The notes beneath the pieces are model-generated. The model ran no database searches. It saw nothing but the letters and a program-made list of their open reading frames with translations, and was not told the DNA's origin. A stretch of 64,000 nucleotides of DNA. Origin: Listeria farberi (GTDB taxonomy: Bacteria; Bacillota; Bacilli; Lactobacillales; Listeriaceae). Where the stretch lies: NCBI RefSeq assembly GCF_014229245.1, contig NZ_JAARZJ010000001.1, forward strand, positions 1 through 64,000, read 5' to 3'. Positions 25,907-34,823 of the stretch are shown here, one piece after another; positions within the stretch are counted from its first letter, which is position 1; each line of letters begins with the position of its first letter. A program made the translations under genes and the position numbers.

Positions 25907-26863
25907 ATGACAGAAGCATTATTTTTAAACCCTGTTTTTCAAGACCGAATTTGGGGTGGAACGAAATTACATGATTATTTTGGTTATGATATCCCGTCTG
26001 ATACTACAGGGGAAGACTGGGCGATTTCTGCTCATCCGAACGGTCCTTCCGTAATCAAAAACGGGGAATACAAAGGAAAAACGTTAGCCGAATTATGGCA
26101 AGAAAAACCGGAACTTTTTGGTAACCCGAAAGAAGCTGTTTTTCCATTACTTACAAAAATATTGGATGCAAATACGGATCTTTCTGTACAAGTTCATCCC
26201 AATGACGAATATGCTAAAGTACATGAAAATGGCGAACTAGGAAAAACGGAATGCTGGTATATTATTGACTGCGCTCCAGGTGCGGAATTAATTTATGGAC
26301 ATAAAGCCGCAAGCAAAGAAGAATTCGCTAGCTGGGCAAAAAATGGCGAATGGGATAAATTGCTTCGTAAAGTGGCGATTAAACCAGGTGAATTTTATTA
26401 TGTTCCAAGCGGTACAATTCACGCGTTAGGTACTGGCACTTTAGTCCTTGAAACACAACAAAGCTCTGATACGACTTATCGTGTATATGACTATGACCGT
26501 AAAGACGCAGAAGGAAACTTGCGCGAACTTCATTTAGATAAAGCTATTGATGTTACGACTGCGCCACATGTGGATGCGAAGTTAGATATTAAAACAGAAA
26601 CACGAGATGGCTTAACCGAAACGACTTTTGTATCGAATGACTTCTTTAGCGTTTATAAATGGGAAGTGGATGGCAAGGCTGAATTTGTGGCCAAAGCGCC
26701 TTACACGTTAGTAAGTATTTTAGACGGAGAAGCGGTACTAACAATTGATGGTAACGAACAGGCTATTAAAAAAGGAGATCATTTCGTTTTACCAAATGAA
26801 GTGAAATCTTGGGAAATTAGTGGCAAAATCACAGCGATTGTTTCTACACCTCCTGTAAAATAA
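25907..26863 (+). CDS. manA: Class I mannose-6-phosphate isomerase
   Basis: A 318-residue zinc enzyme of the cupin fold that interconverts mannose 6-phosphate and fructose 6-phosphate. The opening FLNPVFQDRIWGGTKL, the zinc-site motif QVHPNDEYA (about 98-106) with a following Glu (TECWYII), and YVPSGTIHALG (about 165-175) with a His ligand are all typical of the short Firmicute type. ATG 25907 with TGGAGGTA upstream. It feeds mannose taken up by the PTS into glycolysis. A terminator follows. Confidence 0.93.
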   Translation: MTEALFLNPVFQDRIWGGTKLHDYFGYDIPSDTTGEDWAISAHPNGPSVIKNGEYKGKTLAELWQEKPELFGNPKEAVFPLLTKILDANTDLSVQVHPNDEYAKVHENGELGKTECWYIIDCAPGAELIYGHKAASKEEFASWAKNGEWDKLLRKVAIKPGEFYYVPSGTIHALGTGTLVLETQQSSDTTYRVYDYDRKDAEGNLRELHLDKAIDVTTAPHVDAKLDIKTETRDGLTETTFVSNDFFSVYKWEVDGKAEFVAKAPYTLVSILDGEAVLTIDGNEQAIKKGDHFVLPNEVKSWEISGKITAIVSTPPVK

Positions 26864-26899
26864 CAAGAAAAGCTCTGGTTAGTATCAAAGCTAAGACTG

Positions 26900-26933
26900 G
26901 AGACAAAGCGGGAAACCATTTTGTCTCTTTTTT
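26900..26933 (+). terminator. Terminator of manA
   Basis: GAGACAAA.GG / CC..TTTGTCTC around a GAAA tetraloop, then TTTTTT. It shares sequence with the terminators at 54708 and 61411. Confidence 0.8.
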
Positions 26934-26995
26934 ATGTAAATAGGTTTGTTCACTTTATGGTACAATAAAAAAAGAATACAACATAGAGGTGAAAA

Positions 26996-27850
26996 ATGTC
27001 TTTAAAGATAAAGTGGATTATAGCAATTAGTATTATCGTCATACTTTTAGTTGCGGGATGGTTTCTCGGAACTAGACTAACGGTAAAAAAATATGAAGTG
27101 AGCTCTACTAAAATTGAAAAAGAGATTAAACTAGTGCAATTATCGGATTTACATTTTAGTGAATTTGGCGATAAGAATGAAAAAATGTTACATAAAGTGG
27201 CAAGTTTAAATCCAGATGTGATTGCGATTACAGGGGATCTTTTTGATAAACAAGGGGATAGTGTTCCTAAAGAGCTTATAAAGCAGCTTACGAAGATTGC
27301 GCCCGTTTATTATTCGCCAGGAAACCACGAATACGATGTTAAAAATGCCTATGAGGACGATTACAAGCCTTTTTTAGAAAAAATGGGTGTAGTTAACTTA
27401 GAAGATAAAACGGCTACTATCGATGTTGGTGGGCAGAAATTTCAGATATCTGGTTTGCGAAGTAGTGCGAATTTAGATTATGACTATCCTTATTATAAAG
27501 AAGGTATAGCGGAGATAAAACCGCAGCAAGATTCGCTGTATTATCAAATTCTTTTGTCACATATGCCGGATTATTTTGAGCTTTATGTGGAAAGTGGTTT
27601 TGATTTAACGTTAAGTGGTCACACGCATGGTGGGATTGTGCGTATCCCGTATACGAATATTGGCGCGATTGCTCCTGGACCGCAGCGAACACTTTTGCCG
27701 GAGTATGTATACGGTGAGCATTCGAAAGATGGGAAGACAATGATAATTTCTGCTGGTCTTGGTGCGGGAAGTCTTCATCAAAAAGCATTTCCAAGATTAG
27801 GAAATCCATATGAAATTGTTGCAGTGACAATTAAACCAGCGTCGAAATAA
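26996..27850 (+). CDS. Membrane-anchored metallophosphoesterase (YkuE/YaeI-like)
   Basis: A 284-residue protein with one N-terminal helix (about residues 6-24) holding a calcineurin-like phosphoesterase domain. All metal-site motifs are visible in order: LSDLHFS (about 48), TGDLFDK (about 80), GNHEYD (about 109), LLSHMPD (about 183) and LSGHTHGG (about 203). Relatives such as B. subtilis YkuE are wall-associated Zn/Mn enzymes, and some cleave lipid-linked pyrophosphates (UDP-diacylglucosamine type). ATG 26996 follows AGAGGTG and an extended -10 (TGGTACAAT, 26958-26966). In EGD-e I recall further genes between manA and this one; here there are only about 130 bases. Confidence 0.85.
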   Translation: MSLKIKWIIAISIIVILLVAGWFLGTRLTVKKYEVSSTKIEKEIKLVQLSDLHFSEFGDKNEKMLHKVASLNPDVIAITGDLFDKQGDSVPKELIKQLTKIAPVYYSPGNHEYDVKNAYEDDYKPFLEKMGVVNLEDKTATIDVGGQKFQISGLRSSANLDYDYPYYKEGIAEIKPQQDSLYYQILLSHMPDYFELYVESGFDLTLSGHTHGGIVRIPYTNIGAIAPGPQRTLLPEYVYGEHSKDGKTMIISAGLGAGSLHQKAFPRLGNPYEIVAVTIKPASK

Positions 27851-27877
27851 AAAAGAGCCTGAGATAGGCTCTTTTTT
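27849..27877 (+). terminator. Bidirectional terminator, phosphoesterase / feo locus
   Basis: Perfect AAAAAAGAGCCT / AGGCTCTTTTTT with a 5-base loop, between convergent genes. Confidence 0.92.
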
Positions 27878-28060
27878 CTATTTAAAGATATGATCCAAAT
27901 TCGTATGCTCATCTGACTCGCAATTACAGGCTTTTTCAAGTTCGCAACCGCCGCATTTTCCTTCTTTGCTGCGTTTGACAAATTTGATAATCGCATAAAT
28001 GGTATAGCCAAAAATTGCTCCGCCAAGTAATAAATTAACGATAATACTCACGAAAAACAT
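27878..28060 (-). CDS. FeoB-associated Cys-rich membrane protein
   Basis: A 60-residue protein with one N-terminal helix (about 3-26), a basic stop (KFVKRSK) and a Cys cluster CGGCELEKACNC (about 36-47). This matches the small family found after feoB in Firmicutes, which may replace FeoC and help iron transfer; its mechanism is not known. Start ATG 28060 with AGAGGATG upstream. It lies 6 bases after feoB, at the end of the feoAB operon. Confidence 0.85.
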   Translation of the reverse strand: MFFVSIIVNLLLGGAIFGYTIYAIIKFVKRSKEGKCGGCELEKACNCESDEHTNLDHIFK

Positions 28061-28066
28061 CCTCTC

Positions 28067-30061
28067 TTAAACGAATAGACTGCCGATTTGATATACAAGA
28101 AATACTAATACATAAGCTGTAACGAGTGGATAGGCGACAGAAAATGCGGTCCATTTCCATGAACTAGTTTCTTTTCGAATCGCTGCAACAGTTGCTAAAC
28201 ATGGGATGTATAGCAAGATGAACAACATAAAGCAATAAGCCGAAAGGGGCGTATAGAAGGTGCTAACGATGCTGCCAAGCGAACTTTCTCCAACTGCATA
28301 AATAATCGCCATTGTAGAAACGACTACTTCTTTTGCTAGAAAACCAGGAATCAGTGTCGCGCCAGCTTGCCAAGTACCAAATCCTAAAGGAACGAGCAGT
28401 GGTGCGAGCATTCCACCGATGATTGCTAAGAAACTTTCACCCATTGGTACATCGAGTCCGGCTGGGCCAGCATAGTTCAGTAACCAAATGATAACCGAAC
28501 CTGCAAAAATAAATGTTCCTGCCTTACGTAAGAATCCTTTTCCTTTTTCCCATGTACTGCGCCATAACGTTTTAAGTGAAGGTAAACGATATGGTGGTAG
28601 CTCAACGACGAATACGGAATTATCTTTTTTAAGTAATGTTTTTGAAAGAATTTTAGTAACGATAAGTGCCATTAAAATACCGATAACATAAAGAGAAAGT
28701 ACGACAAGCGCCTGATGTTTTTCGAAAAATACGCCAACAAAAAGAGCATAAACAGGAAGGCGCGCGGAACAGGACATAAATGGTGATACGAGAATGGTTA
28801 ATGTTCGTTCTTTGGATTCCTCAATCGACCGTGCTGCCATAATTCCAGGAACATTACATCCAAAACCGATAATCATTGGAATAAATGCTTTCCCATTTAA
28901 GCCAAAAATTTCCATTATTCGGTCCATAACAACCGCTATTCTAGCCATATATCCGGAATCTTCTAAGACAGAAATGAAGAAGAAAATAACCAAGATTTGG
29001 GGAACAAAGACGAGCACGCCACCAACCCCAGCAATGATACCATCTGCAACCAAATCAATAATAAATCCAGATGCGCCAATGGTTGTTAAGAAGGAAGTTA
29101 CCCAATCTGTCAGCGAGCCACCGATAAAACCATCAAGCAAATCAGACAGAGGAGCGCCAACCCAAGTAAAAGTTATTTGGAAAATTAACCACATGATTCC
29201 AAGGAAAATCGGAATCCCGAAAAACTTATGCGTAAAAATCTTATCGAGTTTGTCGGATAGTGGAATATCGGAATTGCGCGTATATTCGACTGAGGTCAAA
29301 CAAATATCATGAATGTAATTCACGCGAACTTGGTGAAAATGATTTTCTAATTTGCCGGCAAGCGCAATTTCTAGTTCTTCGCGGATATCTTTCAATCGCT
29401 CAAACGAAGGGGTGTCTGTTAAAAATTCTTCGGTGACTTCATTTTTAGAAAGGAATTGAACTGCGAGCCATCGAGATTGCTTAGCAGGAATAACATCTTT
29501 AGTTAAAGCTTGGATTTCTAAAATAGCCTTCTCCGCAGGTTCGCCATATGGTAAAATAAGCGGAATTGCCGGCGCCACATGTTTTTCCGATAAAGTAGTT
29601 AAAATATCATCCGTACCTTTTCCAGAACGAGCAACTACTGGTAAAATCGGAATGCGCAGTTTTTTTGCTAAGTTTTGGATGTTTAAGTGGATGCCCCGAC
29701 CTGCGGCAACATCAATCATGTTAAGACCCATCACAACAGGTGCACCGAACTCAAGTAATTGAATCGTTAAATTTAAATTTCGTTCAATTTGCGAGGAATC
29801 GACAATATTTAACATACAGTCGAATTTCTCTTCCAGTAAAAATCTAGTTACAACTGTTTCATCACGAGAAATGGGATTTAAGTCATAAATACCAGGTAAA
29901 TCAATTAATTTGCCTGTTTTAGAACGTAAAGTACCAATTTTCTTTTCAACAGTGACTCCGCTCCAGTTTCCTACATATTCATAAGAGCCTGTTAATGCAT
30001 TAAACAAGGAAGTTTTCCCAGTATTCGGATTTCCGAGTAAGCAATATGTATTTTGACTCAT
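28067..30061 (-). CDS. feoB: Ferrous iron transporter FeoB
   Basis: A 664-residue membrane protein that imports Fe2+, energised by its N-terminal G domain. GTPase motifs: GNPNTGKTS (about 9-17), DLPGIYDL (about 51-58) and a NMID-type G4 (about 112-115). The membrane part (from about 280) has two Gate blocks with the paired Cys segments, such as [14 protein letters not shown] and [14 protein letters not shown], and Nucleoside-recognition-type helices. I chose ATG 30061 because it overlaps the feoA stop (ATGA); the frame upstream of it lies inside feoA. Controlled by the Fur box before feoA. Confidence 0.95.
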   Translation of the reverse strand: MSQNTYCLLGNPNTGKTSLFNALTGSYEYVGNWSGVTVEKKIGTLRSKTGKLIDLPGIYDLNPISRDETVVTRFLLEEKFDCMLNIVDSSQIERNLNLTIQLLEFGAPVVMGLNMIDVAAGRGIHLNIQNLAKKLRIPILPVVARSGKGTDDILTTLSEKHVAPAIPLILPYGEPAEKAILEIQALTKDVIPAKQSRWLAVQFLSKNEVTEEFLTDTPSFERLKDIREELEIALAGKLENHFHQVRVNYIHDICLTSVEYTRNSDIPLSDKLDKIFTHKFFGIPIFLGIMWLIFQITFTWVGAPLSDLLDGFIGGSLTDWVTSFLTTIGASGFIIDLVADGIIAGVGGVLVFVPQILVIFFFISVLEDSGYMARIAVVMDRIMEIFGLNGKAFIPMIIGFGCNVPGIMAARSIEESKERTLTILVSPFMSCSARLPVYALFVGVFFEKHQALVVLSLYVIGILMALIVTKILSKTLLKKDNSVFVVELPPYRLPSLKTLWRSTWEKGKGFLRKAGTFIFAGSVIIWLLNYAGPAGLDVPMGESFLAIIGGMLAPLLVPLGFGTWQAGATLIPGFLAKEVVVSTMAIIYAVGESSLGSIVSTFYTPLSAYCFMLFILLYIPCLATVAAIRKETSSWKWTAFSVAYPLVTAYVLVFLVYQIGSLFV

Positions 30062-30285
30062 CTGCGTTCCACCATAATGGCACAAGCATCACATTGCCTA
30101 ATACTGATATATTGCCCTTTTGTTTCAAAAGTACAAGGGCCACCAAATAGACCTTTTTGTTTGATACAAATATCACAACCTTCATCGCAACCAAGTGCAA
30201 GTAAGCGACGTTTAAGCATGGCGTTCTCAATTTTTAATTCTGAGATGCGAACTTTTTCACCAACAACAGTTTCATTTAATTGCAT
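30058..30285 (-). CDS. feoA: FeoA, SH3-like partner of FeoB
   Basis: A 75-residue cytoplasmic protein with the FeoA fold: [21 protein letters not shown] (about 24-44) is the usual rrLlalGi.pG pattern, followed by the strands [13 protein letters not shown]. It has several Cys residues, more than typical FeoA. ATG 30285 with GAAGGAGGCC upstream. First gene of feoA-feoB-small Cys protein, coupled by a 4-base overlap. Confidence 0.9.
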   Translation of the reverse strand: MQLNETVVGEKVRISELKIENAMLKRRLLALGCDEGCDICIKQKGLFGGPCTFETKGQYISIRQCDACAIMVERR

Positions 30286-30309
30286 AAGCTAGCAGGCCTC
30301 CTTCTATGT

Positions 30310-30338
30310 TATGTATTGAACATGATAATCATTATCAA
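30310..30338 (-). promoter_or_regulatory. feoAB promoter covered by a Fur box
   Basis: On the minus strand TTGATA (30333-30338), 17 bases, TACATA (30310-30315). Bases 30323-30337 read TGATAATCATTATCA, a perfect 7-1-7 Fur box. It overlaps the -35 and spacer, so Fur with iron should repress feoAB. Confidence 0.88.
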
Positions 30339-30605
30339 CTATGTTCATTTTATCACGAATAGACCTTAATATGAAGTGTTTTGTTAAAATTAACAACAAA
30401 GTAGCAAAATAATAGGGTATAACAGTAAAAAAGTTTCCTAAGGGAAGAATGCTCTTTTAACTGAATGTTACGCCTTTTTACCTCTGTATTGATACACGGA
30501 AATAAGTGCTGGAGCTGTTTTTAATCACTTTTTTTCTATCAAGTTGTTTCTTTTTATAGTAAAATGGTAACTATAATATTTAATATTAATGGAGGCAATT
30601 AACAC
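30339..30605. other. Intergenic region between feoA and pta
   Basis: AT-rich and without a gene. A TATAAT at 30572-30577 is the best -10 for pta, but its -35 (TTTCTT, 30548-30553) is weak. No cre site is obvious by eye. Confidence 0.4.
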
Positions 30606-31583
30606 ATGAGTAATTTATTTACTACAATTAAAGGACAAGTTACTGGGAAAAACGTGCGCATTGTATTACCTGAAGGAACAGATGAACGTATTGTTGGAGC
30701 AGCTGCACGTCTGCAAAAAGAAAATATCGTAACACCAATCTTACTTGGAAACAAAGCTGAAATTGAAGCAAAAGCAAAAGAAATTGGTGCTTCTGTTGAA
30801 GGTATCGCTATTCACGAACCTGCGACAGATCCACTTTTTGATGAATTAGTGGCTGCATTTGTAGAACGTCGTAAAGGGAAAGCTACAGAAGAAGCAGCTC
30901 GTAAAATGCTCGTTGATCCAAACTATTTTGGAACAATGCTTGTATACACTGGAAAAGCAGAAGGCCTTGTAAGTGGTGCGGCTCACTCTACTGGTGACAC
31001 GGTTCGCCCTGCCCTACAAATTATTAAAACAAAACCAGGCGTAAGTAAAGTTGCTGGCGCGATGATCATGGTTCGCGGTGAAGAACGTTATTTATTCAGT
31101 GATGTAGCTATCAACATTGCACCAGTTGCAGCAGATTTAGCGGAAAACGCGATTGTTAGTGCCGAAACAGCAGAAATCTTTGGCATTGACCCACGTGTTG
31201 CTATGTTAAGCTTCTCTACAAAAGGTTCTGCAAAATCCGATGAAACGGAAAAAGTGGTTGAAGCAACAGCTCTTGCAAAAGAAAAAGCACCTGAATTAAC
31301 GCTTGATGGTGAATTCCAATTTGATGCAGCATTTGTTCCAACGGTTGCTGAGAAAAAAGCGCCAGGATCGGTTATTAAAGGGGATGCAAATGTATTTATC
31401 TTCCCAAGTCTAGAAGCAGGAAACATTGGCTACAAAATTGCCCAACGTTTAGGTAACTTTGAAGCAGTTGGACCAATTTTACAAGGCTTAAATGCGCCAG
31501 TTAATGATTTATCTCGTGGTTGTAACACAGATGATGTTTATAACTTAACGTTAATTACGGCAGCGCAAGCAGTGAATAAATAA
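30606..31583 (+). CDS. pta: Phosphate acetyltransferase
   Basis: A 325-residue short-form Pta/EutD enzyme that interconverts acetyl-CoA and acetyl phosphate, with acetate kinase yielding ATP and acetate. Recognisable blocks: RIVLPEGTDERI (about 18-29), GLVSGAAHSTGDTVRPALQII (about 122-142), VAMLSFSTKGSAKS (about 200-213) and the C-terminal NDLSRGCNTDDVYN. ATG 30606 with ATGGAGG upstream. Single gene with its own terminator. Acetyl phosphate also affects response regulators, and pta connects to the overflow metabolism of sugars imported by other loci here. Confidence 0.95.
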   Translation: MSNLFTTIKGQVTGKNVRIVLPEGTDERIVGAAARLQKENIVTPILLGNKAEIEAKAKEIGASVEGIAIHEPATDPLFDELVAAFVERRKGKATEEAARKMLVDPNYFGTMLVYTGKAEGLVSGAAHSTGDTVRPALQIIKTKPGVSKVAGAMIMVRGEERYLFSDVAINIAPVAADLAENAIVSAETAEIFGIDPRVAMLSFSTKGSAKSDETEKVVEATALAKEKAPELTLDGEFQFDAAFVPTVAEKKAPGSVIKGDANVFIFPSLEAGNIGYKIAQRLGNFEAVGPILQGLNAPVNDLSRGCNTDDVYNLTLITAAQAVNK

Positions 31584-31588
31584 TATGC

Positions 31589-31623
31589 AAAAGCAGTAGA
31601 CTAAGTTGTCTACTGCTTTTTTT
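31589..31623 (+). terminator. Bidirectional terminator of pta and pdxT
   Basis: AAAAGCAGTAGAC / GTCTACTGCTTTT with a 6-base loop and seven T. Confidence 0.9.
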
Positions 31624-32188
31624 ATACCATTTTTTCGAGGAAGTAATTCATCCAACGATTGTCGTTTGTAAGCTCAGGATGAAAAGCAGTTACGAGAATA
31701 TTCGCTTGTTTAGCAGCGACGATTTTCCCGTCAATTATTGCTAATACAGTTACTTCATCACTTGGTTCAATTAAGTAGGGAGCACGGATAAACACGGCTT
31801 CGAAGGGAGTTGCACCAAATGTTTCTACATTTAATTCGGCTTCAAAGCTTTCTTTCTGACGTCCAAAACCATTACGAACTGAGGTAGCGTCAAGCAATCC
31901 AAGGCTTTCTTCGCCGCCTTCAATTTCTTTTGACAAAAGCACAAGTCCGGCACAAGTACCAAAGATAGCTTTACCTTCCTTGGCAAATGCTTTAACTGGT
32001 TCCATTAAATCATAACGTTTCATTATCTTCCGCATCGTTGTACTTTCACCACCAGGTAAAACAAGTCCGTCAAGCCCAGCTAAATCATTTGAATGCTTTA
32101 CTTTAAAAGCAAAAGCACCGGCTGATTCAATCATTTGGATATGTTCATCAACTGCACCTTGAAGCGCAAGGACACCAATTTTTTTCAT
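31622..32188 (-). CDS. pdxT: Glutaminase subunit of pyridoxal 5'-phosphate synthase
   Basis: A 188-residue class I glutamine amidotransferase. The catalytic triad is visible: Cys in GTCAGLVLLS (about residue 79) and His-Glu in AFHPEL (about 169-171). The opening VLALQGAVDEHI and GGESTTM are PdxT signatures. It releases ammonia from glutamine and channels it to PdxS. ATG 32188 follows the pdxS stop by one base, so the two are coupled and made in equal amounts. Confidence 0.95.
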   Translation of the reverse strand: MKKIGVLALQGAVDEHIQMIESAGAFAFKVKHSNDLAGLDGLVLPGGESTTMRKIMKRYDLMEPVKAFAKEGKAIFGTCAGLVLLSKEIEGGEESLGLLDATSVRNGFGRQKESFEAELNVETFGATPFEAVFIRAPYLIEPSDEVTVLAIIDGKIVAAKQANILVTAFHPELTNDNRWMNYFLEKMV

Positions 32189-32189
32189 A

Positions 32190-33077
32190 TTAAAAACTCC
32201 GATCTTGCATTCTGTCTTCTGGGTTAAGGCGAGACATTTCGATTCCTTTCATCGGGGAACCTAGCTCTTTGGAAAGTTTTCCGATTAATTCATAGTCTGT
32301 ATAGTAAGTAGTAGCTTGGACAATCGCACTGGCGAATCTTGCTGGGTTATCAGATTTGAAAATACCAGAACCAACGAAAACGCCGTCTGCTCCAAGTTCC
32401 ATCATTAAAGCTGCATCAGCGGGAGTCGCAACACCACCAGCGGCAAAATTAACGACCGGAAGTTTGCCAAGTGTTTTAATTTCTTTTACAAGTTCATATG
32501 GAGCACCGAAATTTTTAGCGGCAACCATTAATTCATCATCTGTCATTCCTGCAATTTGGCGAATTTGGCCGTTTACTTGGCGCATATGGCGGACAGCTTC
32601 GACGATATTTCCTGTTCCGGGTTCACCTTTTGTACGGAGCATGGCAGCACCTTCCCCAATACGGCGCAGCGCTTCACCTATATCACGGCAACCACATACG
32701 AAAGGAATTGTGAAGTCTGATTTAAGTAAATGGAATTCATCGTCAGCTGGGGTTAATACTTCGCTTTCGTCAATATAGTCGACGCCCATTGCTTCGAGGA
32801 CACGTGCTTCTGTAATATGACCAATTCGAGCTTTTGCCATAACAGGGATAGATACAGCATTCATTACTTCTTCCACAATACGAGGATCAGCCATACGAGC
32901 GACACCACCTGCTGCACGAATGTCAGAAGGAACACGTTCAAGTGCCATAACTGCTACTGCACCAGCTTCTTCGGCAATTTTTGCTTGTTCAGCATTTACA
33001 ACATCCATAATGACGCCGCCTTTTTGCATTTGCGCCATTCCACGTTTTACACGGTCTGTACCAACTTTTTTCTCCAT
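32190..33077 (-). CDS. pdxS: Pyridoxal 5'-phosphate synthase, PdxS subunit
   Basis: A 295-residue barrel enzyme that builds PLP (vitamin B6) from ribose 5-phosphate, glyceraldehyde 3-phosphate and ammonia. The substrate Lys in [10 protein letters not shown] (about 78-87), the GEPGTGN phosphate loop and [16 protein letters not shown] are typical. The start is ATG 33077 with GGAGG nine bases upstream; the longer frame to 33095 begins inside that site. pdxST is divergent from pdxR, and in L. monocytogenes PdxR with PLP controls it. Confidence 0.96.
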   Translation of the reverse strand: MEKKVGTDRVKRGMAQMQKGGVIMDVVNAEQAKIAEEAGAVAVMALERVPSDIRAAGGVARMADPRIVEEVMNAVSIPVMAKARIGHITEARVLEAMGVDYIDESEVLTPADDEFHLLKSDFTIPFVCGCRDIGEALRRIGEGAAMLRTKGEPGTGNIVEAVRHMRQVNGQIRQIAGMTDDELMVAAKNFGAPYELVKEIKTLGKLPVVNFAAGGVATPADAALMMELGADGVFVGSGIFKSDNPARFASAIVQATTYYTDYELIGKLSKELGSPMKGIEMSRLNPEDRMQDRSF

Positions 33078-33132
33078 ACTAATAACCTCCATCAAAGTTA
33101 ATTGAAAATACCTGATTATTATGATAAGCTAA

Positions 33133-33182
33133 AAGCCATTTCGTAAAAACAGCCAATTGGATGTTGTTTTCTCCATCCAATT
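33133..33182 (+). promoter_or_regulatory. Candidate PdxR binding repeats in the pdxR-pdxS divergon
   Basis: Inverted repeat AATTGGATG (33155-33163) / CATCCAATT (33174-33182). There are also near-direct repeats AGCCATTT (about 33134) and AGCCAATT (33151), about 17 bases apart. MocR-type regulators usually bind such paired repeats between the divergent genes. Confidence 0.5.
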
Positions 33183-33199
33183 AAAAAGGGGTGTAGTAG

Positions 33200-34648
33200 A
33201 TGTGGAAACTTACTGGGAATTCTAATTTACCGATTTATTTACAAATTGTTGATTTAATAGAAACTAAAATTATGAACGGCGAACTTTTACCAGAAGAAAA
33301 ATTACCTCCAGAAAGACAGCTGGCGGAATTTTTTGGTGTGAATCGCTCGACAGTGGTTCGGGCGCTTGATGAGCTTACTGCCCGGGCTGTTATCGTCCGG
33401 AAGCAAGGTAGTGGAACAATAGTAAATGCGGAAAAGTGGGGGCTTTTTGCGGGGCAGTCAACGAATTGGCGCCACTATTTAACGCAAGGTGGCTTTACGC
33501 CAGCTGTTCCTTATATTAGGCAAACAGGTGTGATGGAACGCGCGGATTCGGAACAAGTGATTGATGCTTCGACAGGGGAGCTTCCACTTGAAATGACTCC
33601 TAAAATGGAAACACCAAGCCTTTCGTGGCAGTCTTTTATTGCCGAAGAACAACTGGAAGACGAAGCAGGCTACAGACCGCTACGTGAAACTGTTCAAAAG
33701 CAAATGCACGATGCCTATGGTCTAAATGCACGCCCGGAACAAATTTTTATTACATCAGGAGCGCAGCAAGCACTCTTTTTAATTACACAATGTTTATTAA
33801 AACCAGGTGATGCCGTGGCGATCGAGTCGCCGTCTTACTTTTATTCGCTATCGCTATTTCAATCTGCGGGCTTGCGGATTTTTGCCTTGCCAATGGACGA
33901 TGATGGTGTGATTATTTCTGAATTACGCGATTTATATCATAAGCATCGAGTGAAAATGGTTTTTGTTAATCCGACATTTCAAAATCCAACGGGACTTGTA
34001 ATGAGTTTAAAACGGCGCAAGGAACTCGTGAAAGTTTGCGCTCATTTGCAAATTCCGATTGTAGAGGATGATCCGTTTTCAGAACTGGCAGCACTTGATA
34101 GTGAAATTCCAGTTCCTTTAAAACAACTAGATTCAGATAATGTTTTATATATTGGTTCGCTTTCTAAAATAATGGGGTCAACTACACGGATTGGGTGGCT
34201 AATTGGCCCGACAGCAGTGATTGAACGGCTAGCTCTCGCAAGGCAGGAGATGGATTTTGGACTAAGTATTTTCCCGCAAGTATTAGCTAATAGCGTCTTA
34301 AATACAGCTGGATATAAAGAGCATTTAAAGCAATTACATCAAGTTTTAGCAGTGCGTAGAGATCATTTGATAGCGGCTCTAGAGGAAATTTTACCAAACG
34401 AACTAGCATTCATCCGTCCAAAAGGAGGATTTCATTTGTGGGTGAAATTACCAGTAGAATTTCGCTCCATTCGTGATTTTGATATTTTTTTAGCGAATGA
34501 TTTACTAGTGATGCCTGGATTTTTATTCGGGGTAAAAGAGACGGTTATTCGCGTAACTTATGCCCGACTTGAGAAAGACGATTCAAGGCAAGTAGCCAAT
34601 ATAATAAAGCAAATATTAATAGAAAAAAGTGCGATGAAGCTTGATTGA
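33200..34648 (+). CDS. pdxR: PdxR, MocR/GntR-type regulator of vitamin B6 synthesis
   Basis: A 482-residue fusion. The N-terminal GntR winged helix (about 10-75) has LPPERQLAEFFGVNRSTVVRALDEL. The rest (about 120-475) is a fold-type-I aminotransferase used as a PLP sensor, with the PLP lysine in SLSKIMGSTTRIGW (about residue 323) and GAQQALFL. In Listeria PdxR activates pdxST when PLP is low and represses its own gene. Divergent placement next to pdxST fits. ATG 33200 with AAAAGGGGTG upstream. Confidence 0.9.
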   Translation: MWKLTGNSNLPIYLQIVDLIETKIMNGELLPEEKLPPERQLAEFFGVNRSTVVRALDELTARAVIVRKQGSGTIVNAEKWGLFAGQSTNWRHYLTQGGFTPAVPYIRQTGVMERADSEQVIDASTGELPLEMTPKMETPSLSWQSFIAEEQLEDEAGYRPLRETVQKQMHDAYGLNARPEQIFITSGAQQALFLITQCLLKPGDAVAIESPSYFYSLSLFQSAGLRIFALPMDDDGVIISELRDLYHKHRVKMVFVNPTFQNPTGLVMSLKRRKELVKVCAHLQIPIVEDDPFSELAALDSEIPVPLKQLDSDNVLYIGSLSKIMGSTTRIGWLIGPTAVIERLALARQEMDFGLSIFPQVLANSVLNTAGYKEHLKQLHQVLAVRRDHLIAALEEILPNELAFIRPKGGFHLWVKLPVEFRSIRDFDIFLANDLLVMPGFLFGVKETVIRVTYARLEKDDSRQVANIIKQILIEKSAMKLD

Positions 34649-34667
34649 AGGCTGATTCGCACTTTTT
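34624..34667 (+). terminator. Terminator of pdxR
   Basis: AAAAAGTGCGA / TCGCACTTTTT around a 22-base loop that contains the stop codon. Confidence 0.75.
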
Positions 34668-34694
34668 CATATTCCCCTTGAAAACCTTCTCATC

Positions 34695-34789
34695 TATAAT
34701 AGAAAGTAACCCTAAAATATCATTCATCACAATAAATCTTTCTGCCAAAAGAGAAGTTGTGATGAATCATCATTTTTATGTAAGGGTTA
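34695..34789 (+). promoter_or_regulatory. -10 element and long leader hairpin of the PTS operon activator
   Basis: TATAAT at 34695-34700 has no good -35. The message would start near 34706 and at once enter a long interrupted hairpin: TAACCCT (34707-34713) with AGGGTTA (34783-34789), and ATTCATCACAA (34722-34732) with TTGTGATGAAT (34757-34767), both perfect. No T-run follows. It could be an RNA control element or an operator pair. Confidence 0.5.
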
Positions 34790-34823
34790 TCATTTACTAT
34801 TAATATAAGGGAGGGAAAAGTAG

